Origin: Methylibium sp031393925
GTDB taxonomy: Bacteria; Pseudomonadota; Gammaproteobacteria; Burkholderiales; Burkholderiaceae_C
DNA length: 50,558 nt
Assembly: GCF_031393925.1 (NCBI RefSeq)
Contig: NZ_JANMWL010000043.1
Span: forward strand, 1 to 50,558
Direction of reading: 5' to 3'
In this document: one piece after another, positions 8,840-16,767 of the stretch
How the letters are laid out: every line of letters starts with the position of its first letter
How positions within the stretch are numbered: the first letter of the stretch is position 1
The notes under the pieces: model-generated
Told to the model about the DNA's origin: nothing
Database searches by the model: none
What the model saw: the letters and a program-made list of their open reading frames with translations, nothing else
Made by a program: the position numbers and the translations under genes

Positions 8840-9778
8840 TCAGTCGACCGCTGGAAATCCAACGCCGCCGCTCGCCGACAACAGACCCTCGCGCACGCTC
8901 GGGTAGCGCAGCTTCACACGCAGCTCGGTCTTGAGCCGCCGGTTCACGAGGCGCCGCGATTCGCTCATGAAACTCGAGGTCGCCGCACTGAACTGTTCAG
9001 CCGCACCGCTGCGCGCGACGCGCGGCGGGCGGGCCAGGCCGTACAGGTCGGCCACCAGATCGAAGTAATCGCCCATCTTCAACTCGGTGTCGTCGCTCGC
9101 ATGCACCACGCGCTGCGGCCGGCCGCGGTGCAGCGCGGCGATGCAGATGCGCGCCAGGTCGTCGGCATGGATGTGGTTGGTGTAGACGTCGTCGCCCGCC
9201 GCGAGCACCGGCGTGCCGCGCACCACACGCTCGCGAGGGCTGCCTTGGGCGCGGTCGCTGGCGTAGATGCCGGGAATGCGGAGTAGCGTGACGACGGCAG
9301 CGAAGGCGCGTCCGTACCAGCGCAGCAGTCGCTCCGCCGCGACGCGGCGGCGCGCGCGGTCGCTGGCCGGCGCCACGCTGCGCGTCTCGTCCAGGCGCGC
9401 GCCCTGCGCGTCGCCGTAGACGCCGCTGGTGCTGGCGTAGACGATGCGCTCGGCCACGCCGCCGCGCGCAAGCGCGCGCAGCAGCGCCAGGGTGCGCGGA
9501 TCGGTGGTGCCCTGCCCGGGCGGCGGCGCGAGGTGCAGCACGCGCGGCGCCAGGGCGCCGAGCCGGCCGAGCGTGGCCGGCACGTCGAGGTCGCCGACCA
9601 GCGCCCGCGCGCCCAGCGAGCGCAACCGCGGGCCGCGCTCGGGGTGCGAGGTCAGTGCGAAGACGCGGTACCGCGACGCGAGCTGCGCGAGCACGCGTTC
9701 GCCCACGTCACCGCAACCGACGATGAGCAAACGGGGCTTGCGAAACACGGCCGGTCGGCCGGGCTGGGGAGTGAGCAT
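8840..9778 (-). CDS. NAD(P)-binding SDR-fold protein (atypical epimerase/dehydratase family)
   Basis: A 312-residue protein with an N-terminal Rossmann loop GCGDVG (21-26) and the segment RIVYASTSGVYGD, characteristic of extended/atypical short-chain dehydrogenases (YeeZ-like sugar epimerase relatives). The Y-x3-K catalytic pair is not evident: the segment after SGVYGD lacks the usual YxxxK. Catalysis is therefore uncertain, and a nucleotide-binding or sensing role is possible. The start at 9778 (MLTPQPGRPAVFRKPRLL) lies 88 bp from the divergent reductase gene. Further upstream, the frame is only the antisense of that gene. Confidence 0.8.
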   Translation of the reverse strand: MLTPQPGRPAVFRKPRLLIVGCGDVGERVLAQLASRYRVFALTSHPERGPRLRSLGARALVGDLDVPATLGRLGALAPRVLHLAPPPGQGTTDPRTLALLRALARGGVAERIVYASTSGVYGDAQGARLDETRSVAPASDRARRRVAAERLLRWYGRAFAAVVTLLRIPGIYASDRAQGSPRERVVRGTPVLAAGDDVYTNHIHADDLARICIAALHRGRPQRVVHASDDTELKMGDYFDLVADLYGLARPPRVARSGAAEQFSAATSSFMSESRRLVNRRLKTELRVKLRYPSVREGLLSASGGVGFPAVD

Positions 9779-9866
9779 GCGGGTGCGGCGGCCGTCGCGT
9801 CGCCGCAGGGGTGGCGGGCACAATCGCGGCGGTGGTGGTGGCGTCGAGCGTGTTCGAGGATACCCA

Positions 9867-10910
9867 ATGAACTTCAAGGTGACGTTGCGCCCGAGTGGCC
9901 GCAGCTTCGAGGTGGCGCGCGACGAGGCAGTGCTGCCGGCGGCGATCCGCCAGGGCATCGGCCTGCCGTATGGCTGCCGCGACGGCGCCTGCGGCTCGTG
10001 CAAGAGCCAGCTGATCGAGGGCCGCGTGATCCATGGCGCCCACCAACGCAAGGCGCTGAGCACGGCCGAAGAAGAAGCCGGCTGGATCCTCACCTGCTGC
10101 GCGACCCCGCAGACCGACCTGCTCATCGAGGCGCGCACCGTGCCGGGCGCGGGCGAGTTCGCGGTGCGCAAGATGCCGTGCCGGGTGCAGTCGATCGACA
10201 AGCCCGCGCCCGACGTGGCCATCATCAAGCTGCAACTGCCGGCCAACGTGCAACTCGACTACCACGCCGGCCAGTACATCGAGTTCATATTGCAGAACGG
10301 CGTGCGGCGCAGCTACTCGATGGCCAATGCGCCGCACAACGCGCGTGATGGGCTGGAGCTGCATCTGCGTCACATGCCGGGCGGCCAGTTCACCGACGTG
10401 GTGTTCGGCAGCATGAAGGAAAAAGACATGCTGCGATTCGAAGGTCCGTTCGGCAGTTTCTTCCTGCGCGACAAGCCCGCAGCGTCCGCCAAGCCGATCG
10501 TGCTGCTGGCCTCCGGTACGGGCTTCGCGCCGATCAAGGCGATCATCGAGCACATGCAGGCCAAGGGCATCACGCGCGACGCGGTGCTGTACTGGGGTTG
10601 TCGCGGCAAGGCCGATCTCTACCTGCACGACTGGGCCGTGCAGGCCGCCGCCGCGATGCCCCATCTGTGCTACGTGCCGGTGCTCAGCGAGCCCGGGCCC
10701 GACGACGGCTGGAGTGGGCGCACCGGCTTGGTTCACCAGGCCGTGATGGCCGACCTGCCCGACCTGAGCCGCCACGAGGTCTATGCCTGCGGCGCGCCGT
10801 TGATGGTGGAGGCGGCGCAGCGCGACTTCGTTTCGCGCTGCAACCTGCCGGCCGAAGACTTCTACGCCGACAGCTTCACGTCCGAAGCGGACAAACACGG
10901 CGACGCATAG
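9867..10910 (+). CDS. 2Fe-2S ferredoxin / FAD-NAD(P)H reductase (CDP-6-deoxy-delta-3,4-glucoseen reductase-like)
   Basis: This 347-residue protein fuses an N-terminal plant-type ferredoxin to a ferredoxin-NADP reductase module. The 2Fe-2S cluster ligands are Cys37, Cys42, Cys45 and Cys77 (YGCRDGACGSC ... LTCC). The FAD motif is RRSYSMANAP and the NAD motif is LASGTGFAPIKA. The family passes electrons from NAD(P)H through FAD to the cluster and on to a partner oxygenase or dehydratase. No oxygenase or deoxysugar gene is adjacent, so the partner is unknown. Homologues are often named after AscD/E3, which is probably only a similarity label. The start at 9867 is the first ATG before the ferredoxin domain. 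Confidence 0.88.
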   Translation: MNFKVTLRPSGRSFEVARDEAVLPAAIRQGIGLPYGCRDGACGSCKSQLIEGRVIHGAHQRKALSTAEEEAGWILTCCATPQTDLLIEARTVPGAGEFAVRKMPCRVQSIDKPAPDVAIIKLQLPANVQLDYHAGQYIEFILQNGVRRSYSMANAPHNARDGLELHLRHMPGGQFTDVVFGSMKEKDMLRFEGPFGSFFLRDKPAASAKPIVLLASGTGFAPIKAIIEHMQAKGITRDAVLYWGCRGKADLYLHDWAVQAAAAMPHLCYVPVLSEPGPDDGWSGRTGLVHQAVMADLPDLSRHEVYACGAPLMVEAAQRDFVSRCNLPAEDFYADSFTSEADKHGDA

Positions 10911-10915
10911 GGACA

Positions 10916-11590
10916 CTAAGGGGCCGCGCTGCCGGCCGCCTGGGCAGAGGCCCGCAGCAGCCGCGCCAACGGCATCAACTCCTCGGCATTGAGGTCGGAC
11001 ACTGCCGCGTACTGCATCGCGCCGTCGTGCCAGCGCAGCAGGTTGTAGCCATGCCGCGCCGTGCTGGCTTTCGAAGCGCCGACGCCGTCGGGCCACACGA
11101 AGACGTTGACCACATGCGCGCCGTGCCGGTACACCAGCGCTGCCACCGGGCGCGCAGCGAGATAGTCGAGCCGGCCACCGATCAACACGAAGCCATCGGC
11201 CGCAAGCTCGGGCACTTCTGGCGAGTAGTCGAGCCGACCCTGAAACCAGGGCTTCACGGTATGGCGGTCGCTGGAGGCCACATCGGTCAGGTGCTCGGCC
11301 ATCAGCGAGCGCACATGGCTCGCGACCAACTCGGTTTCGAGCCCATGGTCGGCTGAGCCGGCAAGCGGCGCCAGGCGCAGCAGCGCCGTTGCCAACAGCA
11401 GCCCGAAGGCGAAGGCAAGGCCGAGCGGCAACCAGCGCGCGCGGGCAGCCGGTCGCACTGACCGCGGCACCTGGCCCGCCGCCGCATCGAGGCGCACCCG
11501 GATCGCGCTGCGCAGCGCTTCGCCCGCCCGGTGTCGGGTCGCCTCGCTGCGCAGCAGCGCACTCAGTTCATCGTCGTCAAGGTCAGCCAT
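10916..11590 (-). CDS. Membrane-anchored anti-sigma factor
   Basis: A 224-residue protein with a short cytoplasmic N-terminus (1-50), one membrane helix (about 53-73) and a periplasmic domain. It starts 3 bp after the stop of the ECF sigma gene, which is the standard position of the cognate anti-sigma factor. The cytoplasmic part lacks the HxxxCxxC zinc motif of ZAS-type anti-sigma factors. The periplasmic part contains HGAHVVNVFVWP and GYNLLRWHDG, as seen in anti-sigma factors of this kind in related bacteria. It would hold the sigma factor at the membrane until a periplasmic signal arrives. It is the last gene of the operon and converges on the reductase gene. Confidence 0.82.
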   Translation of the reverse strand: MADLDDDELSALLRSEATRHRAGEALRSAIRVRLDAAAGQVPRSVRPAARARWLPLGLAFAFGLLLATALLRLAPLAGSADHGLETELVASHVRSLMAEHLTDVASSDRHTVKPWFQGRLDYSPEVPELAADGFVLIGGRLDYLAARPVAALVYRHGAHVVNVFVWPDGVGASKASTARHGYNLLRWHDGAMQYAAVSDLNAEELMPLARLLRASAQAAGSAAP

Positions 11591-11593
11591 CGC

Positions 11594-12265
11594 TCAGCCC
11601 TCCTTGGCTTGCTCGCCGAGCGCCGCACGCAGTTGCGCGCGGGCGCGCGAAAGGCGCGACATCACCGTGCCGAGCGGCAGCGCGGCGATCTCGGCGATCG
11701 CCTCGTAGCTCAGGCCTTCGAGTTCACGCAGCACGATCACTTCGCGAAACGGCGGGGCGAGCGAGCGCAGCGCGGCGTCGATGCGCTCGCGCGTGCGCTT
11801 GCCGTCGAACGCGCGCGCCGGATCGCTGTCCGGGGAGAGGTCGTGCACCGCGAAGAAGGCAGCCTGCGCATGTTCGTCGTCGAGCGACACGAAGCGCGGC
11901 CCGCGGCCGTCCTGCGCCAACCGCTCGAAGCACTGGGTGCGTACGATACCGAGCAGCCAGGGCCGCGCATCGCCACCGCGGAACGAGGCGAAGTAGCGCC
12001 AGGCGCGCAGATAGGCATCCTGCACCGCGTCCTCGGCGCTGTACGCGTCGCGCAGCAGCCAGCGCGCAAGGTTGTAGGCGGCGTCGAGGTGGGGCAGGAG
12101 CAGGGTGTCGAAGTCGCTGCGGTAGTGCATGAAGGTCGCAGCGGCGGCAGGAGCGTCGAGCGCAGCGTCCGTCGCGCCGACGCAGTGTGGCGGATCGCTG
12201 CCGCGCGCGCTAGCGTGCACCAGCGACCGTGCGGGTGCAGCTGCGGCCTCGCCGAGCAGCGCCAT
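11594..12265 (-). CDS. ECF-type RNA polymerase sigma factor
   Basis: Region 2 (DAYSAEDAVQDAYLRAWRYF and following) and region 4 (LPPFREVIVLRELEGLSYEA, then PLGTVMSRLSRARAQL) identify an extracytoplasmic-function sigma factor without regions 1 and 3. The start at 12265 gives 223 residues. It has AAGGAG six bases upstream and lies 3 bp after the cupredoxin stop. The conserved part only begins at MHYRSDFDTLLLPHL, so an internal ATG at 12130 (178 residues) is the alternative, but that ATG lacks a visible ribosome-binding site. The N-terminal 45 residues are low-complexity and Ala-rich. The neighbours suggest it controls its own operon. Confidence 0.93.
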   Translation of the reverse strand: MALLGEAAAAPARSLVHASARGSDPPHCVGATDAALDAPAAAATFMHYRSDFDTLLLPHLDAAYNLARWLLRDAYSAEDAVQDAYLRAWRYFASFRGGDARPWLLGIVRTQCFERLAQDGRGPRFVSLDDEHAQAAFFAVHDLSPDSDPARAFDGKRTRERIDAALRSLAPPFREVIVLRELEGLSYEAIAEIAALPLGTVMSRLSRARAQLRAALGEQAKEG

Positions 12266-12268
12266 GGC

Positions 12269-12640
12269 TCACTCCTTGACGATCAGTACGCCGTGCATGG
12301 TCTCGTGGCCGTCGCCGCAGAAGTTGTCGCACAGAAAATCGAAACGCCCGGCTTGCATCGGCCTCAGCGCGATGCGCGTGACGCGGCCCGGCATGAGGTC
12401 GGCGCGCACGCCGAAGTCCGGCACGTTGAAGCCATGCGCGAAGTCGAGCGAACTGATTGCCAGCGTGACCGGCTCGCCGCGCTCGAGTTCGATTTCGGCG
12501 GGCGTGAAGCTGAAGCGCTTGGCCACCACTTCGATCACACGTTCGGACTCCGCAGCCTCGAGCCAGCCGGCACCCCCCGCCGCGGCCAACAGGCCGGCGA
12601 GTCGCAGTAGTGCCCGGCGCTGTGAGCTTCGCGGACTCAT
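12269..12640 (-). CDS. Exported stand-alone CuA-type cupredoxin
   Basis: A 123-residue protein with a twin-arginine-like signal (QRRALLRLAGLLAAAGG) and one cupredoxin domain. C-DNF-C-GDG-H-ET-M at residues 104-115, with His69 upstream, reproduces the full dinuclear CuA ligand set (His, Cys, Cys, His, Met) of cytochrome oxidase subunit II and nitrous-oxide reductase. There are no membrane helices and no oxidase genes nearby, so this is a free periplasmic electron carrier or copper-binding protein. Its ATG overlaps the phosphoesterase stop as ATGA (12637-12640), which implies translational coupling. Alternatives are a copper-handling protein or a donor to the cytochrome encoded upstream. Confidence 0.85.
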   Translation of the reverse strand: MSPRSSQRRALLRLAGLLAAAGGAGWLEAAESERVIEVVAKRFSFTPAEIELERGEPVTLAISSLDFAHGFNVPDFGVRADLMPGRVTRIALRPMQAGRFDFLCDNFCGDGHETMHGVLIVKE

Positions 12641-13530
12641 GTCCTAAAGACCTCAAACTCTTGGATGCGCAGCGCGAGCCCCGCATCGCGCTCGGCCTCG
12701 ACCTCGCGAAAACCCAGGCCTTTGTAGGGCTGGCTCGCGTCCCATGGCAGCGGTGTGCGCTTCTCTTGCGAGCCGGGCGCCGGCAACGGGAAGATCAGCG
12801 ACTTGGCGGAGTGGTGGGCGATGTGCCCGGTCATGTGGTGATGCTCCTGATGGATATGGCCGTAGAACACCGAGACGTGGCGATAGGGCATGAGGATCTC
12901 CATTGCGCGAGCGCCGTCGCGCGTGGCCCAGTCCCACTTCGGCGCGAGGTCGAACAGCGGGCGGTGCGTCAGCACAACGATCGGCGCCTCCTTGTCCAGG
13001 CGCGCCAGGTCGGCGGCGAGCCACTGCAGTTGCTCGTCACCCAGGCGTGCGCCCGGGTCCGAGACGTTGTCGAGCGCCACGAAGTGCATGCCCTTGTGGT
13101 CGAAGGCATAGTGGGTCGGTCCGAAAAACTCCTGAAAGGCGGCGCCGCGGTCGAGCGAGGCATCGTGCTCGCCGGGCATGAAGCGCCGGTTCTGCACCGT
13201 GAGCCCGTCGACGATGCCGCGAAATTCTGTGAGGCGGCGGCGCCGTTCGGTCGGGTCGTCGGTGGTGTGCGTGAGGTCGCCGGTGAAGACGATGAAGTCC
13301 GGCGGTACGGCCAGGGCGTTGACCGAGGCCACCGCCTTCTTCAAGGTGCCTTCGGCGTCGGGGTTATCGGCGCCGCGGTAGCCCCAGTGACTGTCGGAAA
13401 GCTGCACGAAATAGAAGTCGCGCTCCTTGTTCGCGCCGAGCGCGGCACAGCCCGGCAGGGCGGAGGCGAACACGGCGCCGCCGCCGGCCGCCGCGAGCCG
13501 CATGAAGCGGCGGCGTTTCATCATCATCAT
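12637..13530 (-). CDS. Exported calcineurin-like metallophosphoesterase
   Basis: This 297-residue protein starts with MMMMKRRRFMRLAAAGGG, a twin-arginine-type signal; the following ALPGCAA could be a lipobox. The dinuclear metal-site motifs appear in order: LSDSHWG (Asp46, His48), FTGDLTH (Asp85), PGEHD (120-123, where most family members have GNHD), LTHRP (His189) and GHIH (224-227). The fold predicts a secreted phosphohydrolase acting on phosphoesters outside the cytoplasm; the substrate is unknown. AAGGAG lies five bases before the first of four tandem ATG codons (13519-13530), so translation could begin at more than one. It heads the coupled set phosphoesterase, cupredoxin, sigma, anti-sigma. 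Confidence 0.88.
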   Translation of the reverse strand: MMMMKRRRFMRLAAAGGGAVFASALPGCAALGANKERDFYFVQLSDSHWGYRGADNPDAEGTLKKAVASVNALAVPPDFIVFTGDLTHTTDDPTERRRRLTEFRGIVDGLTVQNRRFMPGEHDASLDRGAAFQEFFGPTHYAFDHKGMHFVALDNVSDPGARLGDEQLQWLAADLARLDKEAPIVVLTHRPLFDLAPKWDWATRDGARAMEILMPYRHVSVFYGHIHQEHHHMTGHIAHHSAKSLIFPLPAPGSQEKRTPLPWDASQPYKGLGFREVEAERDAGLALRIQEFEVFRT

Positions 13531-13621
13531 GGAGGCTCCTTCGAGTTGCTGGCGCTGGCGCGACCGACGCACCGCTCGACATGACATACCGCCCCGGCCG
13601 CGCGTTTATTCCGGCGCTGCG

Positions 13622-13967
13622 CTATTTGGCGATGGAGATCCGCTCTAGGTACTCGATCAGATCGGCGCGGTCGACGGCCTCGGGCACGTTCACGCCCACG
13701 CGTTGGCCAGGCAGCACGGCCTCGGGGTCGGTCAGCCAGCGCTCCAGCGTGGCCTTGCTCCAGATCACCGTAGCGCCCTTGAGCGCCGACGAATAGGCAT
13801 AGCCCGGCGCGCCGGCCGAACATGCCGCGGTGTGCCGGACCCACGCCGTTGTACTCAATCGAATGGCAGGCAGTGCAGCGGCTCTGGTAGAGCGAGCGGC
13901 CGCGTTCGGCGTCGGCGGCCGCGGCCGGCAGCGCGATCAGCAGCAGCAAGAGGGGCGAAATGCGCAT
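13622..13967 (-). pseudogene. Frameshifted periplasmic c-type cytochrome
   Basis: Two adjoining frames make one small class I cytochrome c. From the ATG at 13967, the first frame gives a signal peptide (MRISPLLLLLIALPAAAADA), a haem site CTACH and GPAHRGMFGRRAG. The second frame continues PGYAYSSALKGATVIW and runs to ERISIAK with the stop at 13622; it includes PGQRVG where the axial-Met loop of such cytochromes usually lies. The break is at about 13803-13818. To restore a normal spacing (AG-x-x-PGYAYS) about 11 bases are missing, equal to one unit between two GCGCCGG repeats. It lies 91 bp upstream of the phosphoesterase gene on the same strand. A sequencing error is the alternative. Confidence 0.75.
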
Positions 13968-14035
13968 GGTTCGGCTCCGCAAGACATGCTGTGCCATACC
14001 GGCTAGCAGCGCCGGTTATTCCCGCTGCGGTGTGC

Positions 14036-14749
14036 TCATTCGCCCAGGTAGGCGGCCCTGACCTTCGGGTCGCTCAGCAAGGCCTTCGGCTCGCCCGTCA
14101 TCGTCACCTCGCCCGAATCCATCACATAGCCGCGCGTGGCCAGCTGCAGCGCGCGGCTGGCGTTCTGCTCGACCAGCAGAATGGTGGTGCCGCGCTGGTG
14201 AATGTCGCTCACCACCTCGAAGATCTTGTCGACCATGATCGGCGCCAGGCCCATCGACGGCTCGTCCAGCAGCAGCACCTTGGGCCGGGCCATCAAGCCG
14301 CGGCCCATCGCCAGCATCTGCTGCTCGCCACCGCTCATCGTGCCGGCGAGCTGGTGGCGACGCTCTTTGAGGCGCGGGAAGATGCCAAACACCTTGTCGA
14401 TATCCGCTTCGATCTCGTTGTCCTCACGCGTGAACGCACCCATCTGCAGGTTCTCGGTGATGGTCATGCGGGCGAACACGCCACGGCCCTCGGGCACCAT
14501 CACCAAACCCTGCTTGACCAGCTCCCACGGGCCCTGGCCCTTGATGCTGCGGCCCTTGAACCTGATCTCGCCGGCGCCCACCGGTTGCACGCCGGTGATC
14601 GCCTTGAGCGTGGTGGTCTTGCCCGCGCCGTTGGCGCCAATCAGGCAGACCAGCTCACCGGCCCTGACCGCGAACGTGACGCCCTTGACGGCCTGGATAC
14701 CGCCGTAGGCGACCTTCAGGTCGTTGACCTCGAGCAGCGCCTCCGCCAT
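14036..14749 (-). CDS. livF: Branched-chain amino-acid ABC transporter ATP-binding protein LivF
   Basis: A 237-residue ATPase with Walker A GANGAGKTT (38-46), ABC signature MSGGEQQM and Walker B VLLLDEPS followed by MGLAPIMVDKIFE, the last stretch being typical of LivF. It ends in KVRAAYLGE, the usual LivF C-terminus. It pairs with LivG to drive uptake of branched-chain amino acids or similar amides through LivH and LivM. The ATG at 14749 begins the conserved MAEALLEVNDLKVAYGG, 26 bp after the livG stop. It is the last gene of the livHMGF run. Confidence 0.95.
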   Translation of the reverse strand: MAEALLEVNDLKVAYGGIQAVKGVTFAVRAGELVCLIGANGAGKTTTLKAITGVQPVGAGEIRFKGRSIKGQGPWELVKQGLVMVPEGRGVFARMTITENLQMGAFTREDNEIEADIDKVFGIFPRLKERRHQLAGTMSGGEQQMLAMGRGLMARPKVLLLDEPSMGLAPIMVDKIFEVVSDIHQRGTTILLVEQNASRALQLATRGYVMDSGEVTMTGEPKALLSDPKVRAAYLGE

Positions 14750-14775
14750 GGCTGCATCCTTGCTACCGCGTGCGT

Positions 14776-15552
14776 TCAATGGGTCTTGTGACCGGTGCCC
14801 AGATAGGCCTCGATCACCTTCTGGTTCGTCTGCACATCGGCCGGCACGCCTTCGGCGATTTGCTTGCCGTAGTCGAGCACCGTGACGCGGTCGCACAGGC
14901 CCATCACCAGCTTCACGTCGTGCTCGATCAGCAAAATGGTGTGGCCGTCTTTCCTGATGCGGTCGATCAGCTCGCGCAGCACCAACTTTTCCGTGGCGTT
15001 CATGCCGGCGGCCGGCTCGTCGAGCGCGATCAGCTTGGGCTCGGTGGCGAGCGCGCGCGCGATCTCGAGCCGCCGCTGGTCGCCATAGCTCAGGGTGCGC
15101 GCCTTGTAGTCGGTGTACTTGCCGATGCCCACGTAGTCGAGCAGCTCCTGCGAGCGCTTGGCGATGGCGGCTTCTTCCTTCTTGAATCCCGGCGTGCGCA
15201 ACACCGCGCCCACGAGGCCCGACTTGGTGCGGATGTGCCGACCGACCATGACGTTCTCGAGTGCGGTCATGTCGGCAAACAGGCGAATGTTCTGGAAGGT
15301 GCGGGCAATGCCGGCCTTGGCAACCTCATGCACCGCGCTCGGCTTGTAGGGCTTGCCTTCAAGCGAGAAGCTGCCGGAGTCGGGCGTGTAGAGGCCGGTG
15401 ATGACGTTGAAGAACGTGGTCTTGCCGGCACCGTTGGGCCCGATCAGGCCGTAGACCTCGCCGCGCTTGATGTTGATGCCCACGTCGCTGAGCGCCTGCA
15501 GGCCGCCGAAGCGCTTGGAGACCTGGGTGACTTCGAGCACGGTGTCGCTCAT
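14776..15552 (-). CDS. livG: Branched-chain amino-acid ABC transporter ATP-binding protein LivG
   Basis: A 258-residue ABC ATPase with Walker A GPNGAGKTT (38-46), the LivG-type insertion ARTFQNIRLFADMTALENV, signature SYGDQRRLEIARAL and Walker B LIALDEPAAGMN. The ABC signature reads LSYGDQ instead of LSGGQ, which is normal for LivG. It forms the ATPase pair with LivF. The ATG at 15552 begins at MSDTVLEVTQVSKRFGG; an upstream ATG at 15612 would add 20 residues without family support. It lies between livM (70 bp upstream) and livF. Confidence 0.95.
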   Translation of the reverse strand: MSDTVLEVTQVSKRFGGLQALSDVGINIKRGEVYGLIGPNGAGKTTFFNVITGLYTPDSGSFSLEGKPYKPSAVHEVAKAGIARTFQNIRLFADMTALENVMVGRHIRTKSGLVGAVLRTPGFKKEEAAIAKRSQELLDYVGIGKYTDYKARTLSYGDQRRLEIARALATEPKLIALDEPAAGMNATEKLVLRELIDRIRKDGHTILLIEHDVKLVMGLCDRVTVLDYGKQIAEGVPADVQTNQKVIEAYLGTGHKTH

Positions 15553-15622
15553 CAGGGCAGCTTCGTGCTGCGCGCTTCGGTATTCGCCCTTCGGGCGGCC
15601 GTGCGGGCTCATGCGGTGTTCC

Positions 15623-16750
15623 TCACTTCGCCGATGCCGGTGCGGCAAGTGCCCCCGGCAGCGGCGGTGGCGTGGGGATCGGCGTGGGCGCGGCCTTGCC
15701 ATGCTCCGGCGCGGGCCACAGGCCGCGCGGGCGGGCCAGCATGATCGAGATCATCGCCAGCGCGACCAGCAGCTGACGCAGGATCGAGGCGTCGAGGCGT
15801 CCACCGGTGAGCGCCTGCAACGGCCCGGCGACATAGCGCAGCACCTCGGGCAACGCAGCCAGCAGCAGCGCCCCGAGGATCACGCCGGGAATGTGGCCGA
15901 GGCCGCCGAGCACCACCATCGCCACCACCATGATCGATTCCTGCAACGAAAACGACTCCGGCGAAATGAAGCGCTGGAAGCTCGCGAACATGGCGCCGGC
16001 CACGCCGCCAAAGGTGGCACCCATGCCGAACGCCAGCAGCTTCAGGTTGCGGGTGTTGATGCCCATCGCCTTGGCGGCAATCTCGTCCTCGCGGATCGCC
16101 ATCCAGGCGCGGCCGATGCGCGAGCGCTCGAGCCGGTAGCAGATCACCACGGCAACCACCACGAGCAGCAGGAACAGGTAGTAGTAGAGCGTCACGTCGG
16201 GCAGCGCAATGACGCCCAGGTCGAGCGTCTTGCCCAGGTCAAGCCCGAACAGCTTGACCGAATCGATCTGCGAGATGCCCTTCGGGCCGTTGGTCAGGTT
16301 GACGGGCGCGTCGAGGTTGTTGACGAACACGCGGATGATCTCGCCGAAGCCCAAGGTCACGATGGCGAGATAGTCGCCGCGCAGCTTGAGCGTCGGCGCG
16401 CCCAGCACCACGCCGGCAATGCCGGCCAGCGCCGCCGCCAGTGGCACGGCCAGCCAGAAGGGTGAATGCAGGCCGGCGGGCAACAGCGACTTGACGGCCG
16501 CGAAGTTGCTCCACAGATGCGGGCTCGCTAGCAGCGCGAACACATAGGCACCGACTGCGTAGAAGGCGATGTAGCCGAGGTCAAGCAGTCCCGCGTAGCC
16601 CACCACGATATTGAGGCCGAGCGCCAGCAGCACATAGAGCAGCGCGATGTCGATGATGCGCACCCAGGCGTTGCCGAACTGCTGCGCGACGAGCGGCGTT
16701 GCCAGCAGCAGCAGCGCCGCGACCAGGAAGACGAGCAGCTTGTTGCGCAT
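15623..16750 (-). CDS. livM: Branched-chain amino-acid ABC transporter permease LivM
   Basis: A 375-residue inner-membrane permease with about nine hydrophobic segments. It has the LivM-type motifs GLNIVVGYAGLLDLGYIAFY and FGEIIRVFVNN, and the coupling loop SRIGRAWMAIREDEIAAKAM, which contacts LivG/LivF. The C-terminal 30 residues are a Pro/Ala-rich tail (PTPIPTPPPLPGALAAP). The ATG at 16750 is the first residue of the initial membrane segment (MRNKLLVFLVAALLL). The longer open frame upstream is antisense noise over livH. It is encoded 17 bp after livH. Confidence 0.95.
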   Translation of the reverse strand: MRNKLLVFLVAALLLLATPLVAQQFGNAWVRIIDIALLYVLLALGLNIVVGYAGLLDLGYIAFYAVGAYVFALLASPHLWSNFAAVKSLLPAGLHSPFWLAVPLAAALAGIAGVVLGAPTLKLRGDYLAIVTLGFGEIIRVFVNNLDAPVNLTNGPKGISQIDSVKLFGLDLGKTLDLGVIALPDVTLYYYLFLLLVVVAVVICYRLERSRIGRAWMAIREDEIAAKAMGINTRNLKLLAFGMGATFGGVAGAMFASFQRFISPESFSLQESIMVVAMVVLGGLGHIPGVILGALLLAALPEVLRYVAGPLQALTGGRLDASILRQLLVALAMISIMLARPRGLWPAPEHGKAAPTPIPTPPPLPGALAAPASAK

Positions 16751-16767
16751 CCGGTCTCGCGCTCGAA

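Noticed and set aside
12269..12640. Cytochrome oxidase subunit II fragment
   Set aside because: The CuA motif matches, but the protein has its own exported N-terminus, a complete domain, normal start and stop, and no oxidase context.
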